Origin: Pedobacter polysacchareus
GTDB taxonomy: Bacteria; Bacteroidota; Bacteroidia; Sphingobacteriales; Sphingobacteriaceae
Direction: 5' to 3'
DNA length: 64,000 bases
Assembly (NCBI RefSeq): GCF_019802255.1
Contig: NZ_JAHYSS010000002.1
Location: 124,001 to 188,000, forward strand
Both the position numbers and the translations under genes were made by a program. Below are positions 10,414-18,922 of the stretch, one piece after another (within the stretch, counting starts at the first letter, position 1; each line of letters starts with the position of its first letter). The notes beneath the pieces are model-generated. The model was not told where the DNA came from, ran no database searches, and saw nothing but the letters and a program-made list of their open reading frames with translations.

Positions 10414-13400
10414 ATGAGCGACGAAATAGAAAAAAACATAAACGAAGAAAGCAAACATACCGTAATACCTATCAATGGACTTTATGAAAATTGGTTCCTG
10501 GATTATGCTTCTTATGTGATCCTAGATCGGGCCGTACCACACATTAATGACGGTTTGAAGCCAGTTCAGCGACGTATTTTACACTCTCTGAAAGAGATGG
10601 ACGACGGCCGTTTCAATAAAGCCGCAAACGTGATCGGGAACACGATGAAGTATCACCCACACGGGGATGCTTCTATTGGTGATGCCATGGTGCAGATCGG
10701 ACAAAAAGACCTGCTGATCGATTGTCAGGGTAACTGGGGTGATCCAATTACCGGCGACAGTGCTGCGGCACCTCGTTATATTGAGGCCCGTCTTTCCAAA
10801 TTTGCCAATGAGGTTGTCTTTAACGGAGATACTACGGTATGGCAATTGAGTTATGACGGCCGTAACAATGAACCCGTTACCTTACCTGTAAAGTTCCCTC
10901 TGCTATTGGCACAAGGTGCAGAAGGTATTGCGGTGGGTTTGGCGACGAAGGTAATGCCGCACAATTTTATCGAATTGCTGGAAGCTTCCATTGAAGCTTT
11001 AAGAGGGCAGCGCCCAAATATATTACCAGATTTCTTTACCGGAGGAATGGCCGATTTTTCTGCCTATAACGAAGGTATGCGCGGTGGTAAAGTAAGGGTG
11101 AGGGCCAAAATCACAGAAAAAGATAAGAAAACTTTAGTCATCACAGAGATTCCTTTCAGCACCACTACCGGTTCTGTAATTGATAGTATCCTCTCTGCAA
11201 ATGATAAAGGAAAGATCAAAATCAAAAAGATTGAAGACAATACTGCCGCGCATGTGGAGATTGTGGTACAACTTGCCCCTGGTATCTCACCGGATGTGAC
11301 CATTGATGCACTCTATGCCTTTACTTCCTGCGAAGTCTCCATCTCCCCAAATACCTGTATCATTAAAGGAGATAAACCTCATTTCCTGAGTGTAAACGAT
11401 ATTCTAATTGAGAATACACAAAACACAAAGGCTTTACTAAAACTGGAATTAGAAATTAAATTAAACGAACTTCAGGAGAAGATTTTCTTTAGCTCATTGC
11501 TGAAAATCTTTATTCAGGAGGGAATGTATAAAAATGCGGAGTATGAGAACTCCACCAACTTTGATACGGTAGTAGAGGTATTGAACAGGTTGTTCGAACC
11601 TTTTACGCCACAGCTGTACAGGGTCATCCTGCCGGAAGATTTCAAAAAGCTGATCGATAAACCGATGAGCAGCATCACGCGCTTCGATGTGAAGAAAGCG
11701 GATGATCAGATGCAGGCCCTGGCGGATGAGATCAAAGTCGTGAAAAATCACCTGCGCCATTTAACAGATTATGCCATTGCCTGGTTCCAGCGATTACTGG
11801 ATAAATACGGCAAAGGAAGAGAAAGAAAAACAGAAATCCGTTTATTCGACAGGGTAGAAGCTTCCAAAGTGGCTTTGGCCAATGTGAAGCTGTACCTGAA
11901 CAGGGAAGATGGTTTCATCGGTACCGGTTTGCGTAAAGACGAGTTTGTAGCCGATTGTTCGGATATCGATGAAGTGATCGTATTCAGGGAAGATGGAAAA
12001 TGTATCATCACCAAGGTAGCCGATAAAACATTTGTGGGTAAAGGAATCCTGCATGCACAGGTGTTTAAGAAAGGGGATGAACGGACGATTTACAACCTGA
12101 TCTATAAAGATGGAGCGAGTGGTATTTCTTACGTGAAACGTTTCGCAGTAGTCGGCATTACCCGTGATAAAGAATACGACCTGACCAAGGGCAGTAAAGG
12201 TTCTAAAGTGCTTTATTTCACGCCTAATCCTAACGGAGAAGCGGAAATCGTAACGGTGATGTTAAGACCGCATACGAAATTAAAGAAACTGCAGTTCGAC
12301 CTGGACTTTGCAGAGATCGCCATCAAAGGGCGTGGTTCACAAGGAAATATTGTTTCTAAATATCCAATCAAAAAGGTCTTGCTGAAAAGTAAAGGTGTTT
12401 CTACCTTATCTGGATTGAAAATCTGGTATGACGAACTATTGAGAAGGTTAAACGTGGACGGCAGAGGTAAATACCTGGGCGAGTTTGATGGAGATGATAA
12501 AATCCTGCAGGTACATAAAGACGGCTGGTACGAGCTGAGTACTTTTGATTTGACCAATCACTTTGATGCGGATTTGATCCTGATTCAAAAGTATGATCCT
12601 GAAAAACCATTTACGGTAGTTCAATATGAAGGTAAAGCGAAGAACCATTTCGTGAAACGCTTTGTTTTCGAACCGATTGCAGTAGGTAAAAAACTCAGCC
12701 TGATCTCTGAGGAAAACGGCTCTAAGTTCCTTTACCTGACCAGTAATCCTGAAGCAATGCTGAAGGTAGATGTGTTAAAAGGTAAAACACAAACGCCAGA
12801 GACCCTGGAAATCCTGCTTTCTGAATTTATTGACCTGAAAGGAATTCGTGCAAATGGAAATCGTTTAACCCAGCATGATGTTCAGCATATTGAAATCTTC
12901 AACCATGAAGAAGAAGAATTAGAAGAACTAGGAAAAGCGGATACCAGTACCGAGGAAGATTCGGGAGAAGAGCCGGAGGATACAGCCTTAGCAAATGAAA
13001 GCGGAACTGCTGTGGAAAACAATGGGGAAAGTGATGTTGATCCTGATGATGAAGGTGAAGATGGTGAAAGGAATGCCGATGATCAGGCTGGTGATGATGA
13101 ACCCACACCACCAAGCCCGGAAACTCCAATACAGGCTGAGGAAATTGCAGCAGCACCCGAAAAGGCAGCCGAAAACGAACCTGTAGTAGAAAACATAACA
13201 GCAGCAGCTCCAATAAAAGAAACAAAGCCGAAAACTAAGAAACTGGCATTGGAAGAAAATACCTCAGCAGTACCTGTTGTGGAGAAACTGTTGGTAAAAG
13301 AAGATATTCCACATTCAAATGTGGATAACTCTGTGGATAAGGCTGTGGAGAATAAAGAAAAGCCAGTGCTGAAAAAGCCTTTTAATGCCCCTGCAAAAGA

Positions 13401-13593
13401 GGCTGTTAAGCCTGCTGCTGCGGATGTGGAGAAACCGAATCAGGCAATTGTACCGCCAGCTGAGGAGAAATCAGCAGCTGCTCAGGCAAACACAGCAGCA
13501 GCACCGGCAGAAACAGAAAAGCCTAAGAAAGCATGGAATGCTAAGAAAGTTCCTTTAGAGATCACGAATAGAGATCAGCTGGATTTGTTTTAA
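10414..13593 (+). CDS. parC: DNA topoisomerase IV subunit A (ParC) with long disordered C-terminal tail
   Basis: Cleavage and religation subunit of topoisomerase IV (1059 aa). It has the family start YASYVILDRAVPHINDGLKP, the quinolone-region HPHGDASIGDAM, and AAPRYIEARL with the catalytic Tyr at about residue 122. A coiled-coil and gate region follows, then a beta-propeller-like C-terminal domain. From about residue 830 there is a tail of some 230 residues, first Asp/Glu-rich and then Ala/Lys/Pro/Glu-rich, ending exactly in QLDLF, which matches the consensus of beta sliding clamp-binding peptides. The ATG at 10414 was preferred to the adjacent TTG at 10411. The tail is much longer than in E. 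coli ParC (about 750 aa in total). Confidence 0.93.
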   Translation: MSDEIEKNINEESKHTVIPINGLYENWFLDYASYVILDRAVPHINDGLKPVQRRILHSLKEMDDGRFNKAANVIGNTMKYHPHGDASIGDAMVQIGQKDLLIDCQGNWGDPITGDSAAAPRYIEARLSKFANEVVFNGDTTVWQLSYDGRNNEPVTLPVKFPLLLAQGAEGIAVGLATKVMPHNFIELLEASIEALRGQRPNILPDFFTGGMADFSAYNEGMRGGKVRVRAKITEKDKKTLVITEIPFSTTTGSVIDSILSANDKGKIKIKKIEDNTAAHVEIVVQLAPGISPDVTIDALYAFTSCEVSISPNTCIIKGDKPHFLSVNDILIENTQNTKALLKLELEIKLNELQEKIFFSSLLKIFIQEGMYKNAEYENSTNFDTVVEVLNRLFEPFTPQLYRVILPEDFKKLIDKPMSSITRFDVKKADDQMQALADEIKVVKNHLRHLTDYAIAWFQRLLDKYGKGRERKTEIRLFDRVEASKVALANVKLYLNREDGFIGTGLRKDEFVADCSDIDEVIVFREDGKCIITKVADKTFVGKGILHAQVFKKGDERTIYNLIYKDGASGISYVKRFAVVGITRDKEYDLTKGSKGSKVLYFTPNPNGEAEIVTVMLRPHTKLKKLQFDLDFAEIAIKGRGSQGNIVSKYPIKKVLLKSKGVSTLSGLKIWYDELLRRLNVDGRGKYLGEFDGDDKILQVHKDGWYELSTFDLTNHFDADLILIQKYDPEKPFTVVQYEGKAKNHFVKRFVFEPIAVGKKLSLISEENGSKFLYLTSNPEAMLKVDVLKGKTQTPETLEILLSEFIDLKGIRANGNRLTQHDVQHIEIFNHEEEELEELGKADTSTEEDSGEEPEDTALANESGTAVENNGESDVDPDDEGEDGERNADDQAGDDEPTPPSPETPIQAEEIAAAPEKAAENEPVVENITAAAPIKETKPKTKKLALEENTSAVPVVEKLLVKEDIPHSNVDNSVDKAVENKEKPVLKKPFNAPAKEAVKPAAADVEKPNQAIVPPAEEKSAAAQANTAAAPAETEKPKKAWNAKKVPLEITNRDQLDLF

Positions 13594-13630
13594 ATCGCTT
13601 TTGAGCGATCAGGACTGATCAGAAATCATA

Positions 13631-13677
13631 AAAAAAATGAGCCATAAAGTATACCACTTTATGGGCTCATTTTTTTT
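13631..13677. terminator. bidirectional terminator between parC and the M1 peptidase gene
   Basis: A 14-bp stem with one bulged G (ATGAGCCATAAAGT at 13637-13650 against 13656-13670) and a 5-nt loop. It is flanked by A7 on the left and T8 on the right, so it has a U-tract on both strands. It serves the two convergent genes. Confidence 0.85.
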
Positions 13678-13696
13678 ATAGGTGATAGGCTATGCT

Positions 13697-16024
13697 TTAT
13701 TTTTGTCGGGCTTGCTGCATCGGGTTGCCTCCTGTTGAACTGCCTCTAGGCGCTTGCTGCTGTTTGAACAGCTCAAACCTGGATGGCTGCGCTTTTCTTG
13801 GCCAGGAGTTATTATTCTCGTCTATATCGGCCGTTTCACGGTAAGGGTCAAGCTGAACCGAGATCACTTCCTTGTCTTTTGCAAAAACCTTGGTCACCTG
13901 GTTTTCATTCTTTCTCCAGATATACGCAGGAATCCGGTCAATCTCCTTGCTGCCATCTTTAAAAGTCCATTCAATGATAATCGGCATCACCAGTCCGCCT
14001 TCATTAGAAAATGATAATTCATAAAAGTTCTTTTTGCTTTCATACAGTTTTTGCTCTTCTGCAGATAGTGAACCGTAATATTTTTGGAATTGCTCATCTG
14101 CTGTTTTGCTGACTTCAAAACGGTCAAACTTGTTGTAAAAATCCATTAAGCTGGTGTCCTGTTCTACTGCGAATTTTATACCTGCTTTTCTGTTTCGGCC
14201 TCTGCTGATGTTGTCATTGTTTTTTTCATAAGACTTTTGATCTTCTTTATTTTCTAAAGCCTGTTTTTTGCTGTCCATTCGGTAATAGCGGACCTCATTT
14301 AAGGCAATATCGACAGGATCTGTTCCAAAAAACCAGCCTCTCCAGAACCAATCCAGATCTACTGCCGAAGCATCTTCCATCGTGCGGAACAAATCAGCCG
14401 GTGTAGGGTGTTTAAAAGCCCATCTTTTCGCGTATTCTTTAAAGGCATAGTCGAACAGCTCTCTGCCCATCACTGTCTCTCTAAGGATATTTAATGCGGT
14501 TGCCGGTTTCGCATAGGCATTAGGCCCAAAGTTGATGATGTTTTCAGAATTGGTCATGATTGGCTCCAGCTGATCTTTAGGCATTTTCATATAATCGACG
14601 ATTTTATGTGCCGGACCACGCTGCGATGGATAATTGTTGTCCCATTCCTGTTCCGCCAGATACTGGCAAAAAGTATTTAATCCTTCATCCATCCATGACC
14701 ATTGGCGCTCGTCTGAATTTACAATCATTGGAAAAAAATTATGCCCAACTTCATGGATAATCACCCCGATCATCCCATATTTCGTTGATTCTGTATAGGT
14801 GCCATCTTTTTCCGCGCGACCGTGATTGAAGCAGATCATCGGGTATTCCATACCGTTAGCCGCCTCCACAGAAATCGCTACCGGATAAGGATAGGGGATG
14901 GTATGTTTCGAATATACTTTCAGCGTATGGTCAATTACTTTAGTCGAGTATTTGCTGTAAAGCGGATAAGCTTCCGGGCCATAATACGACATAGACATGA
15001 TTTTTTTACCATTGATGGTGGTAGCCATTGCATCCCAGATCAACCTGCGGGAAGATACCCAGGCAAAATCCCTAACGTTTTCTGCCAGATAAGTCCATGT
15101 CTTTGTATTGGTTGCTTTTTTAGCTAAAGCAGATTTTGCCTCTTTCAGGTCTACAATTTCTACAGGAGATTTTGCAGTTTGAGCAGCATTCCATCGCTTT
15201 AAACTGCTGCTGCTGAGTACTTGTGCGTAATTCTGACATTCGCCTGTGGCACCCACCACATGGTCGGCAGGAACAGTCATGTTTACTTTATAGTTTCCAA
15301 ATACCAATGCAAATTCCCCTCTTCCTTCGAATTGTTTGTTTTGCCAGCCCTGGTAATCGGAATAAACCGCCATTCTTGGGAACCATTGGGTGATGGTGAA
15401 AAGGTAATTGTCGTCTTCCGGGAAGTATTCATAACCACCTCTGCCATGAACAGTCATCCGGTTGGAAATGTTATAAGTCCAGGAAATCTTTAGTTTGTAT
15501 TTCCCTTTAGGTTGAAGCACAGTTGGAAGGTCAATCCTCATCATGGTATTGTTGATGGTATAAGGAAGTTTGGTTCCTTTTTCATCGGTCACACTGATAA
15601 TTTTTACCCCCAATTCATTAGGACTGTTGATAATGCCTGCCAGGTCCTCGAAATTCATTTGATTGCTGATCTTGCTGGTTTCCGTCAGCTTGTTATCACT
15701 GGTAGATTTATGTTCATTTTCATCCAGCTGCACCCATAAATAGCTGAGCGGATCAGGGGAATTGTTGTAATAAGTAATAGATTCTGAACCTTTCAGGCGT
15801 AGGTTTTTTTCATCCAGTTCTGCATTGATTTCATAATCGGCACGTTGCTGCCAATAAGCTGGTCCGGGAGCTCCGGAAGCGGAACGGTAAGAGTTTGGAT
15901 CAGAAATGATCGTTCCTAGCTGCTCAAACTTGTTGCCGTGATTGGATCCCGGATTGTTCAAATATTGTGCATTGCTGTTGAAACCGATAACGAGTAAAGC
16001 AAGCAGGAGTAAATTTCTTTTCAT
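13697..16024 (-). CDS. M1 family zinc metallopeptidase, secreted
   Basis: A 775-residue exported aminopeptidase-like protein. It has an N-terminal signal peptide ending near FNSNAQ, an N-terminal beta domain of M1 type, and a gluzincin catalytic site. Zinc ligands are visible as H424-E425-V-G-H428 and E447 (HExxH followed by 18 residues and E). The substrate-anchoring GAMEN loop appears as NGMEYP, so the Ala/Met/Asn order is altered as in many secreted Bacteroidota members. The C-terminal part is rich in charged residues and ends in a Gln/Gly-rich tail. Substrate cannot be read from sequence. It follows the HupE-like gene on the minus strand by 62 bases. Confidence 0.9.
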   Translation of the reverse strand: MKRNLLLLALLVIGFNSNAQYLNNPGSNHGNKFEQLGTIISDPNSYRSASGAPGPAYWQQRADYEINAELDEKNLRLKGSESITYYNNSPDPLSYLWVQLDENEHKSTSDNKLTETSKISNQMNFEDLAGIINSPNELGVKIISVTDEKGTKLPYTINNTMMRIDLPTVLQPKGKYKLKISWTYNISNRMTVHGRGGYEYFPEDDNYLFTITQWFPRMAVYSDYQGWQNKQFEGRGEFALVFGNYKVNMTVPADHVVGATGECQNYAQVLSSSSLKRWNAAQTAKSPVEIVDLKEAKSALAKKATNTKTWTYLAENVRDFAWVSSRRLIWDAMATTINGKKIMSMSYYGPEAYPLYSKYSTKVIDHTLKVYSKHTIPYPYPVAISVEAANGMEYPMICFNHGRAEKDGTYTESTKYGMIGVIIHEVGHNFFPMIVNSDERQWSWMDEGLNTFCQYLAEQEWDNNYPSQRGPAHKIVDYMKMPKDQLEPIMTNSENIINFGPNAYAKPATALNILRETVMGRELFDYAFKEYAKRWAFKHPTPADLFRTMEDASAVDLDWFWRGWFFGTDPVDIALNEVRYYRMDSKKQALENKEDQKSYEKNNDNISRGRNRKAGIKFAVEQDTSLMDFYNKFDRFEVSKTADEQFQKYYGSLSAEEQKLYESKKNFYELSFSNEGGLVMPIIIEWTFKDGSKEIDRIPAYIWRKNENQVTKVFAKDKEVISVQLDPYRETADIDENNNSWPRKAQPSRFELFKQQQAPRGSSTGGNPMQQARQK

Positions 16025-16086
16025 TAGTTATTCTTGAGGTGGTGGTTTGGTTAAAATTGGTGCTGTGATATATGATTCTTCCCGAT

Positions 16087-16671
16087 TTAAAAGGCAGCGG
16101 AAAAGCGTTCTGCAGCCATGATAAAGGAGATACCAAATATAGCAGATGAAACAAAGAAAGTCCAGTCCCAGCGTTTAATTTTAAATACGCCAATGAGGAT
16201 CGCGGAAAATAGAAGAATTCCGATGACAATGATGACCTGACCAAATTCCAATCCAAGATTAAAAGCCAAAAGCTCAGGGACAATGTTGCTGCTTTTCCCA
16301 AGTAAACTTTTCAGGTAATTGGAGAAGCCTAGTCCATGGATGAGGCCGAAAAATAAAGCCAGTAGGTATTTGAAATTTGTTCCTCCTTTTTTGGGTCTTT
16401 TGTTTAAAATATTGCCTGCCGCAGTAATCAGAATGGTTACAGGAATAAGGAATTCAATCAATGGAGTGTGTAAACTGACGACTTTAAAAACGCTTAAAGC
16501 GAGGGTAATGCTGTGGCCAATGGTAAAAGCGGTTACTAAAATCAGGACTTTCTTCCAGTCGCTGAGGGCGTAGGTGACGCAAAGTACCACCACAAAAAGG
16601 ATATGGTCGTATCCTTGCCAGTCTAAAATGTGTTGCCAGCCTAACTGGAAATAAAGCCAAAAATCTTGCAT
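16087..16671 (-). CDS. HupE/UreJ family membrane protein
   Basis: A 194-residue polytopic membrane protein with about six helices, matching the HupE/UreJ type-2 group. Some family members are linked to nickel or cobalt transport. Conserved polar features inside helices are GYDHILFVV, FTIGHSITL and FGLIHGLGFSNYL, whose His residues could bind metal. The Met at 16671 (MQDFWLYFQLGW) was chosen; the longer frame to 16710 would add 13 residues running into the divergent promoter region. It precedes the M1 peptidase on the same strand and is divergent from a DUF6702 gene. Metal specificity is unknown, and no urease or hydrogenase genes are nearby. Confidence 0.82.
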   Translation of the reverse strand: MQDFWLYFQLGWQHILDWQGYDHILFVVVLCVTYALSDWKKVLILVTAFTIGHSITLALSVFKVVSLHTPLIEFLIPVTILITAAGNILNKRPKKGGTNFKYLLALFFGLIHGLGFSNYLKSLLGKSSNIVPELLAFNLGLEFGQVIIVIGILLFSAILIGVFKIKRWDWTFFVSSAIFGISFIMAAERFSAAF

Positions 16672-16741
16672 TGTGAATTGAATTCGTAATTTCGAATTAA
16701 TTATACACACATTTTTTTAATTTCAGGGCATCCAAAGGGCT

Positions 16742-17218
16742 ATGTTGAATATTCTATTGATTTATCTGTTACCTATTTTTCATCCGTTTTACGTAAGTGT
16801 AACGGAGATTACACAGGATCCCAAATCAAAAGTGCTGCAAATCAGTGTACGTGTGTTCTTTGACGACTTCGAAAAAGCGCTGGATCATCAGTATAAAGAG
16901 AAGGTAAATATTTTGAAGCCCACAGATCGTAAAAAAGTGGATTTACTCCTGGCCGATTATATCAGGAAGCACCTGCAGATTAAAGTCAATCAGCAAACTT
17001 TGAGTTTTAAGTACCTGGGGTATGAGATCGAAGAAGATGCCGCCTGGTGTTATTTTGAAAGTCCTGCCATTCCAACCATTAAAAACATCGAGGTTAAAAA
17101 TGATCTGCTCTTTGCTGAGCATGAAACCCAGTCTAACATGATCCATGTTACCGTAAACGGAAAAAGAAAAAGTACCAAACTAGACAATCCTAAAAATTCG
17201 GTGAGCCTGTTTTTTTAA
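16742..17218 (+). CDS. DUF6702 family protein
   Basis: A 158-residue protein matching the Bacteroidota DUF6702 family by its hydrophobic N terminus, HPFYVSVTEI, and VFFDDFEKAL followed by a beta-rich body. The first 14 residues are a short hydrophobic leader, so it is probably exported. No enzymatic motif is visible. It is divergent from the HupE-like gene with about 70 bp between the chosen starts, and the M1 peptidase follows that gene. The three together suggest a functional unit of unknown purpose. Confidence 0.75.
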   Translation: MLNILLIYLLPIFHPFYVSVTEITQDPKSKVLQISVRVFFDDFEKALDHQYKEKVNILKPTDRKKVDLLLADYIRKHLQIKVNQQTLSFKYLGYEIEEDAAWCYFESPAIPTIKNIEVKNDLLFAEHETQSNMIHVTVNGKRKSTKLDNPKNSVSLFF

Positions 17219-17327
17219 TCAATTGCTCATTTTTTTGTTTTATATTTTTTCAGGAAAGATAGCCCGATGGTTTAATCTATGGTTAAGCCCGGTCTGTGCG
17301 TGGATTTAATTTTTTTTTTTGTCCTTT

Positions 17328-17409
17328 TATTGTTTTGCTCTTCTTTTACTTTTGTTTTGCTGCAACCAAAAGAGGAGCAAAACAATAGCAAAAGAAGAGC
17401 AAAACAATA
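17328..17409. repeat. 33-bp inverted repeat with internal direct repeats
   Basis: Left arm 17328-17360 and right arm 17377-17409 are complementary over 33 positions. The outer 20 are perfect and the inner 13 carry two mismatches, with a 16-nt loop between. The right arm also contains a direct repeat: GAGCAAAACAATAGCAAA occurs twice, starting at 17375 and 17398. RNA from either strand would form a long hairpin. It may be a strong terminator or a dispersed repeat of the genome; no second copy exists in this window. Confidence 0.8.
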
Positions 17410-17623
17410 GCAAAACAGATAGCAGTCTAAAGCCTGGTTTATTCTGGGTTTCCTGAGGCCTGTTTCTCTTATTTTTGTTCAACTCCCGACACATCGTCTT
17501 GTTTTTTTTTGAACTCTATTTCTGATTTTTTGGAAATTTTACTGGAAATTTATAATTCTTTAAACGTGTATTTTGTTAATTCAATTTTGCTTCCGATTTT
17601 CCAAATTAAATACAGGCCATAAA

Positions 17624-17650
17624 AAAAGGAGATCCATGGGATCTCCTTTT
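17624..17650 (-). terminator. terminator of the minus-strand lipoprotein gene
   Basis: A perfect 12-bp stem (AAAAGGAGATCC / GGATCTCCTTTT) with a 3-nt loop, 24 bases past the lipoprotein stop. On the minus strand it runs into a further T-tract, giving an intrinsic terminator; the plus strand reading is also partly T-rich. Confidence 0.8.
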
Positions 17651-17673
17651 AAAATATCGGAATAGCAGTGCTA

Positions 17674-18726
17674 TTATTGGTATTGTATATAAAGTGGCAC
17701 TGGTTTTAGTTTCAATAACTCTTCTGGAGTCATCAATCTGTTTGGTGCTTTCTTCAAGTCATTTTTATAGAACAATTTAAATCCGGTAAACTGAACTGGT
17801 TCAGGGAAGATAAAGTGACGGTAAGTTCCGATTTTAAGATCTGGTTCACCCCATCCATCCATGTGCATCACGATTTGAACTTCCGGACGAAGTTTAATGT
17901 TTTTATAGTTCGTCACCATTTTACGGGTGAAGCGGTGAACCACAAATACTTTAGGAGGAAGGTTGTATTTTTTTACCAGATTAGCCAGGTATTCTGACAC
18001 ATAGTTAATGTCTGCAGCATCATAAGTACCAATTTTCTTTCCTGGTTTGCTGCCATCTTTCATGGAGAATTCCGGATCAATACCTAAATGTACCTGAGGC
18101 ATCTGCAGGTATTTTTCTAACCTTGGCAATTCTTTCTGAATGCTGCTTAAACCTACCTGAATATCTAAAAATACAATTGCATTTTGCATTTTAGCAATGG
18201 CCAGAACGGAGTCGATCTGTTTATCACCCATACGGTTGATGTACATTCCGTCTTTTCCTGGTGTACCACTTGCTACAGAAGCAATGTAATGCACACCTGG
18301 TTGTACCGGCGTACTTGGATCTGCCTTTTCCCAGTGTTTTACTTCCTTATTTAAGCGGCTCCACATTTCTTTAGGGGCATACTCACCTAAAGCACCCATT
18401 TTTTTAGAGTGTAAGTTTCCGTAATAAACCACAATACGTTTAAATGGCAGGATGGCACCAGCTAATGGATACGGGCCTTTTTTTAGTCCCCAGTTTCCTG
18501 TAGTATCGCCATTGGCCATTTTACGGATCAGGGCATTATATTTTGCCGTGTCTACCGGTTCACGTACTGAGCCTATTTCAGGCTCTGGGGTAGCTACGGT
18601 ATCTCCATTGGCAGTAACCGTCTTCGTCTTATCGTTCGTTTTTTTTGCGTCAGAAGTGCAGCTGATGAATACACCTAGCGATGCCATTCCTATCAAAACT
18701 CTTCCTGCTAACTGAGGTATTTTCAT
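17674..18726 (-). CDS. lipoprotein of unknown function
   Basis: A 350-residue protein I do not recognise. The N terminus is a lipoprotein signal ending in FISC, followed by a Thr/Lys/Asp-rich linker to about residue 60. The body shows regularly spaced hydrophobic strands ending in acidic or polar residues: AIVFLDIQ, VHLGIDPEF, VFVVHRF and VQIVMHMDGWG. This spacing looks like a TIM-barrel fold related to polysaccharide-acting or phospholipase-like proteins, which is inference only. No export partner is adjacent. It is divergent from the haem operon, and the Fur-like operators lie about 110-185 bp upstream of its start, so shared iron control is possible. Confidence 0.75.
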   Translation of the reverse strand: MKIPQLAGRVLIGMASLGVFISCTSDAKKTNDKTKTVTANGDTVATPEPEIGSVREPVDTAKYNALIRKMANGDTTGNWGLKKGPYPLAGAILPFKRIVVYYGNLHSKKMGALGEYAPKEMWSRLNKEVKHWEKADPSTPVQPGVHYIASVASGTPGKDGMYINRMGDKQIDSVLAIAKMQNAIVFLDIQVGLSSIQKELPRLEKYLQMPQVHLGIDPEFSMKDGSKPGKKIGTYDAADINYVSEYLANLVKKYNLPPKVFVVHRFTRKMVTNYKNIKLRPEVQIVMHMDGWGEPDLKIGTYRHFIFPEPVQFTGFKLFYKNDLKKAPNRLMTPEELLKLKPVPLYIQYQ

Positions 18727-18833
18727 ATAAAGGTAATTGTTTTTTAAAGATAAATATTGTTACAAGTATAACACTCTTTAAAGTAATAAAAAAGCAGTTT
18801 AGTAAAGCAAGGTCCTATTATTTCTACTGCTTA

Positions 18834-18911
18834 TTAGAATTATTCTAAATAATATTTGGAATAATTCTAAATAAGTCCTTATACTTGCAGTGCTATTTAA
18901 AATCATTCTAA
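18834..18911 (+). promoter_or_regulatory. three Fur-superfamily-type 7-1-7 operators before hmuR
   Basis: Three inverted repeats of the form TTAGAAT-N-ATTCTAA are present. The one at 18834-18848 is perfect. Those at 18856-18870 and 18897-18911 each have one mismatch in the left half. Their centres are at 18841, 18863 and 18904. The 7-1-7 layout is that of Fur, PerR and Zur operators. Position before a haem uptake operon favours iron-dependent repression; the regulator itself is not in the window. Confidence 0.75.
18855..18887 (+). promoter_or_regulatory. Bacteroidota-type promoter of the hmu operon
   Basis: TTTG at 18855-18858 and TATACTTG at 18880-18887 are spaced 21 bases apart. They fit the -33 TTTG and -7 TAnnTTTG elements of Bacteroidota with one mismatch. 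The middle operator covers the -33 element and the third lies just past the expected transcription start, a layout suited to repression. Confidence 0.6.
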
Positions 18912-18922
18912 ATAATCAAACA

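Larger units (their letters stand above)
17219..17673. other. gene-free convergent intergenic region (455 bp)
   Basis: No plausible coding frame is present. The stretch has an 11-T run at 17310-17320, a 33-bp inverted repeat at 17328-17409, several other T-rich runs, and a terminator hairpin at its right end. It separates the convergent DUF6702 gene and the minus-strand lipoprotein gene. The remaining bases show no recognised element. Confidence 0.7.

Noticed and set aside
12899..13225. Minus-strand frame rich in Leu, His and Phe opposite the parC tail
   Set aside because: It mirrors the low-complexity parC tail and has no independent coding signal.
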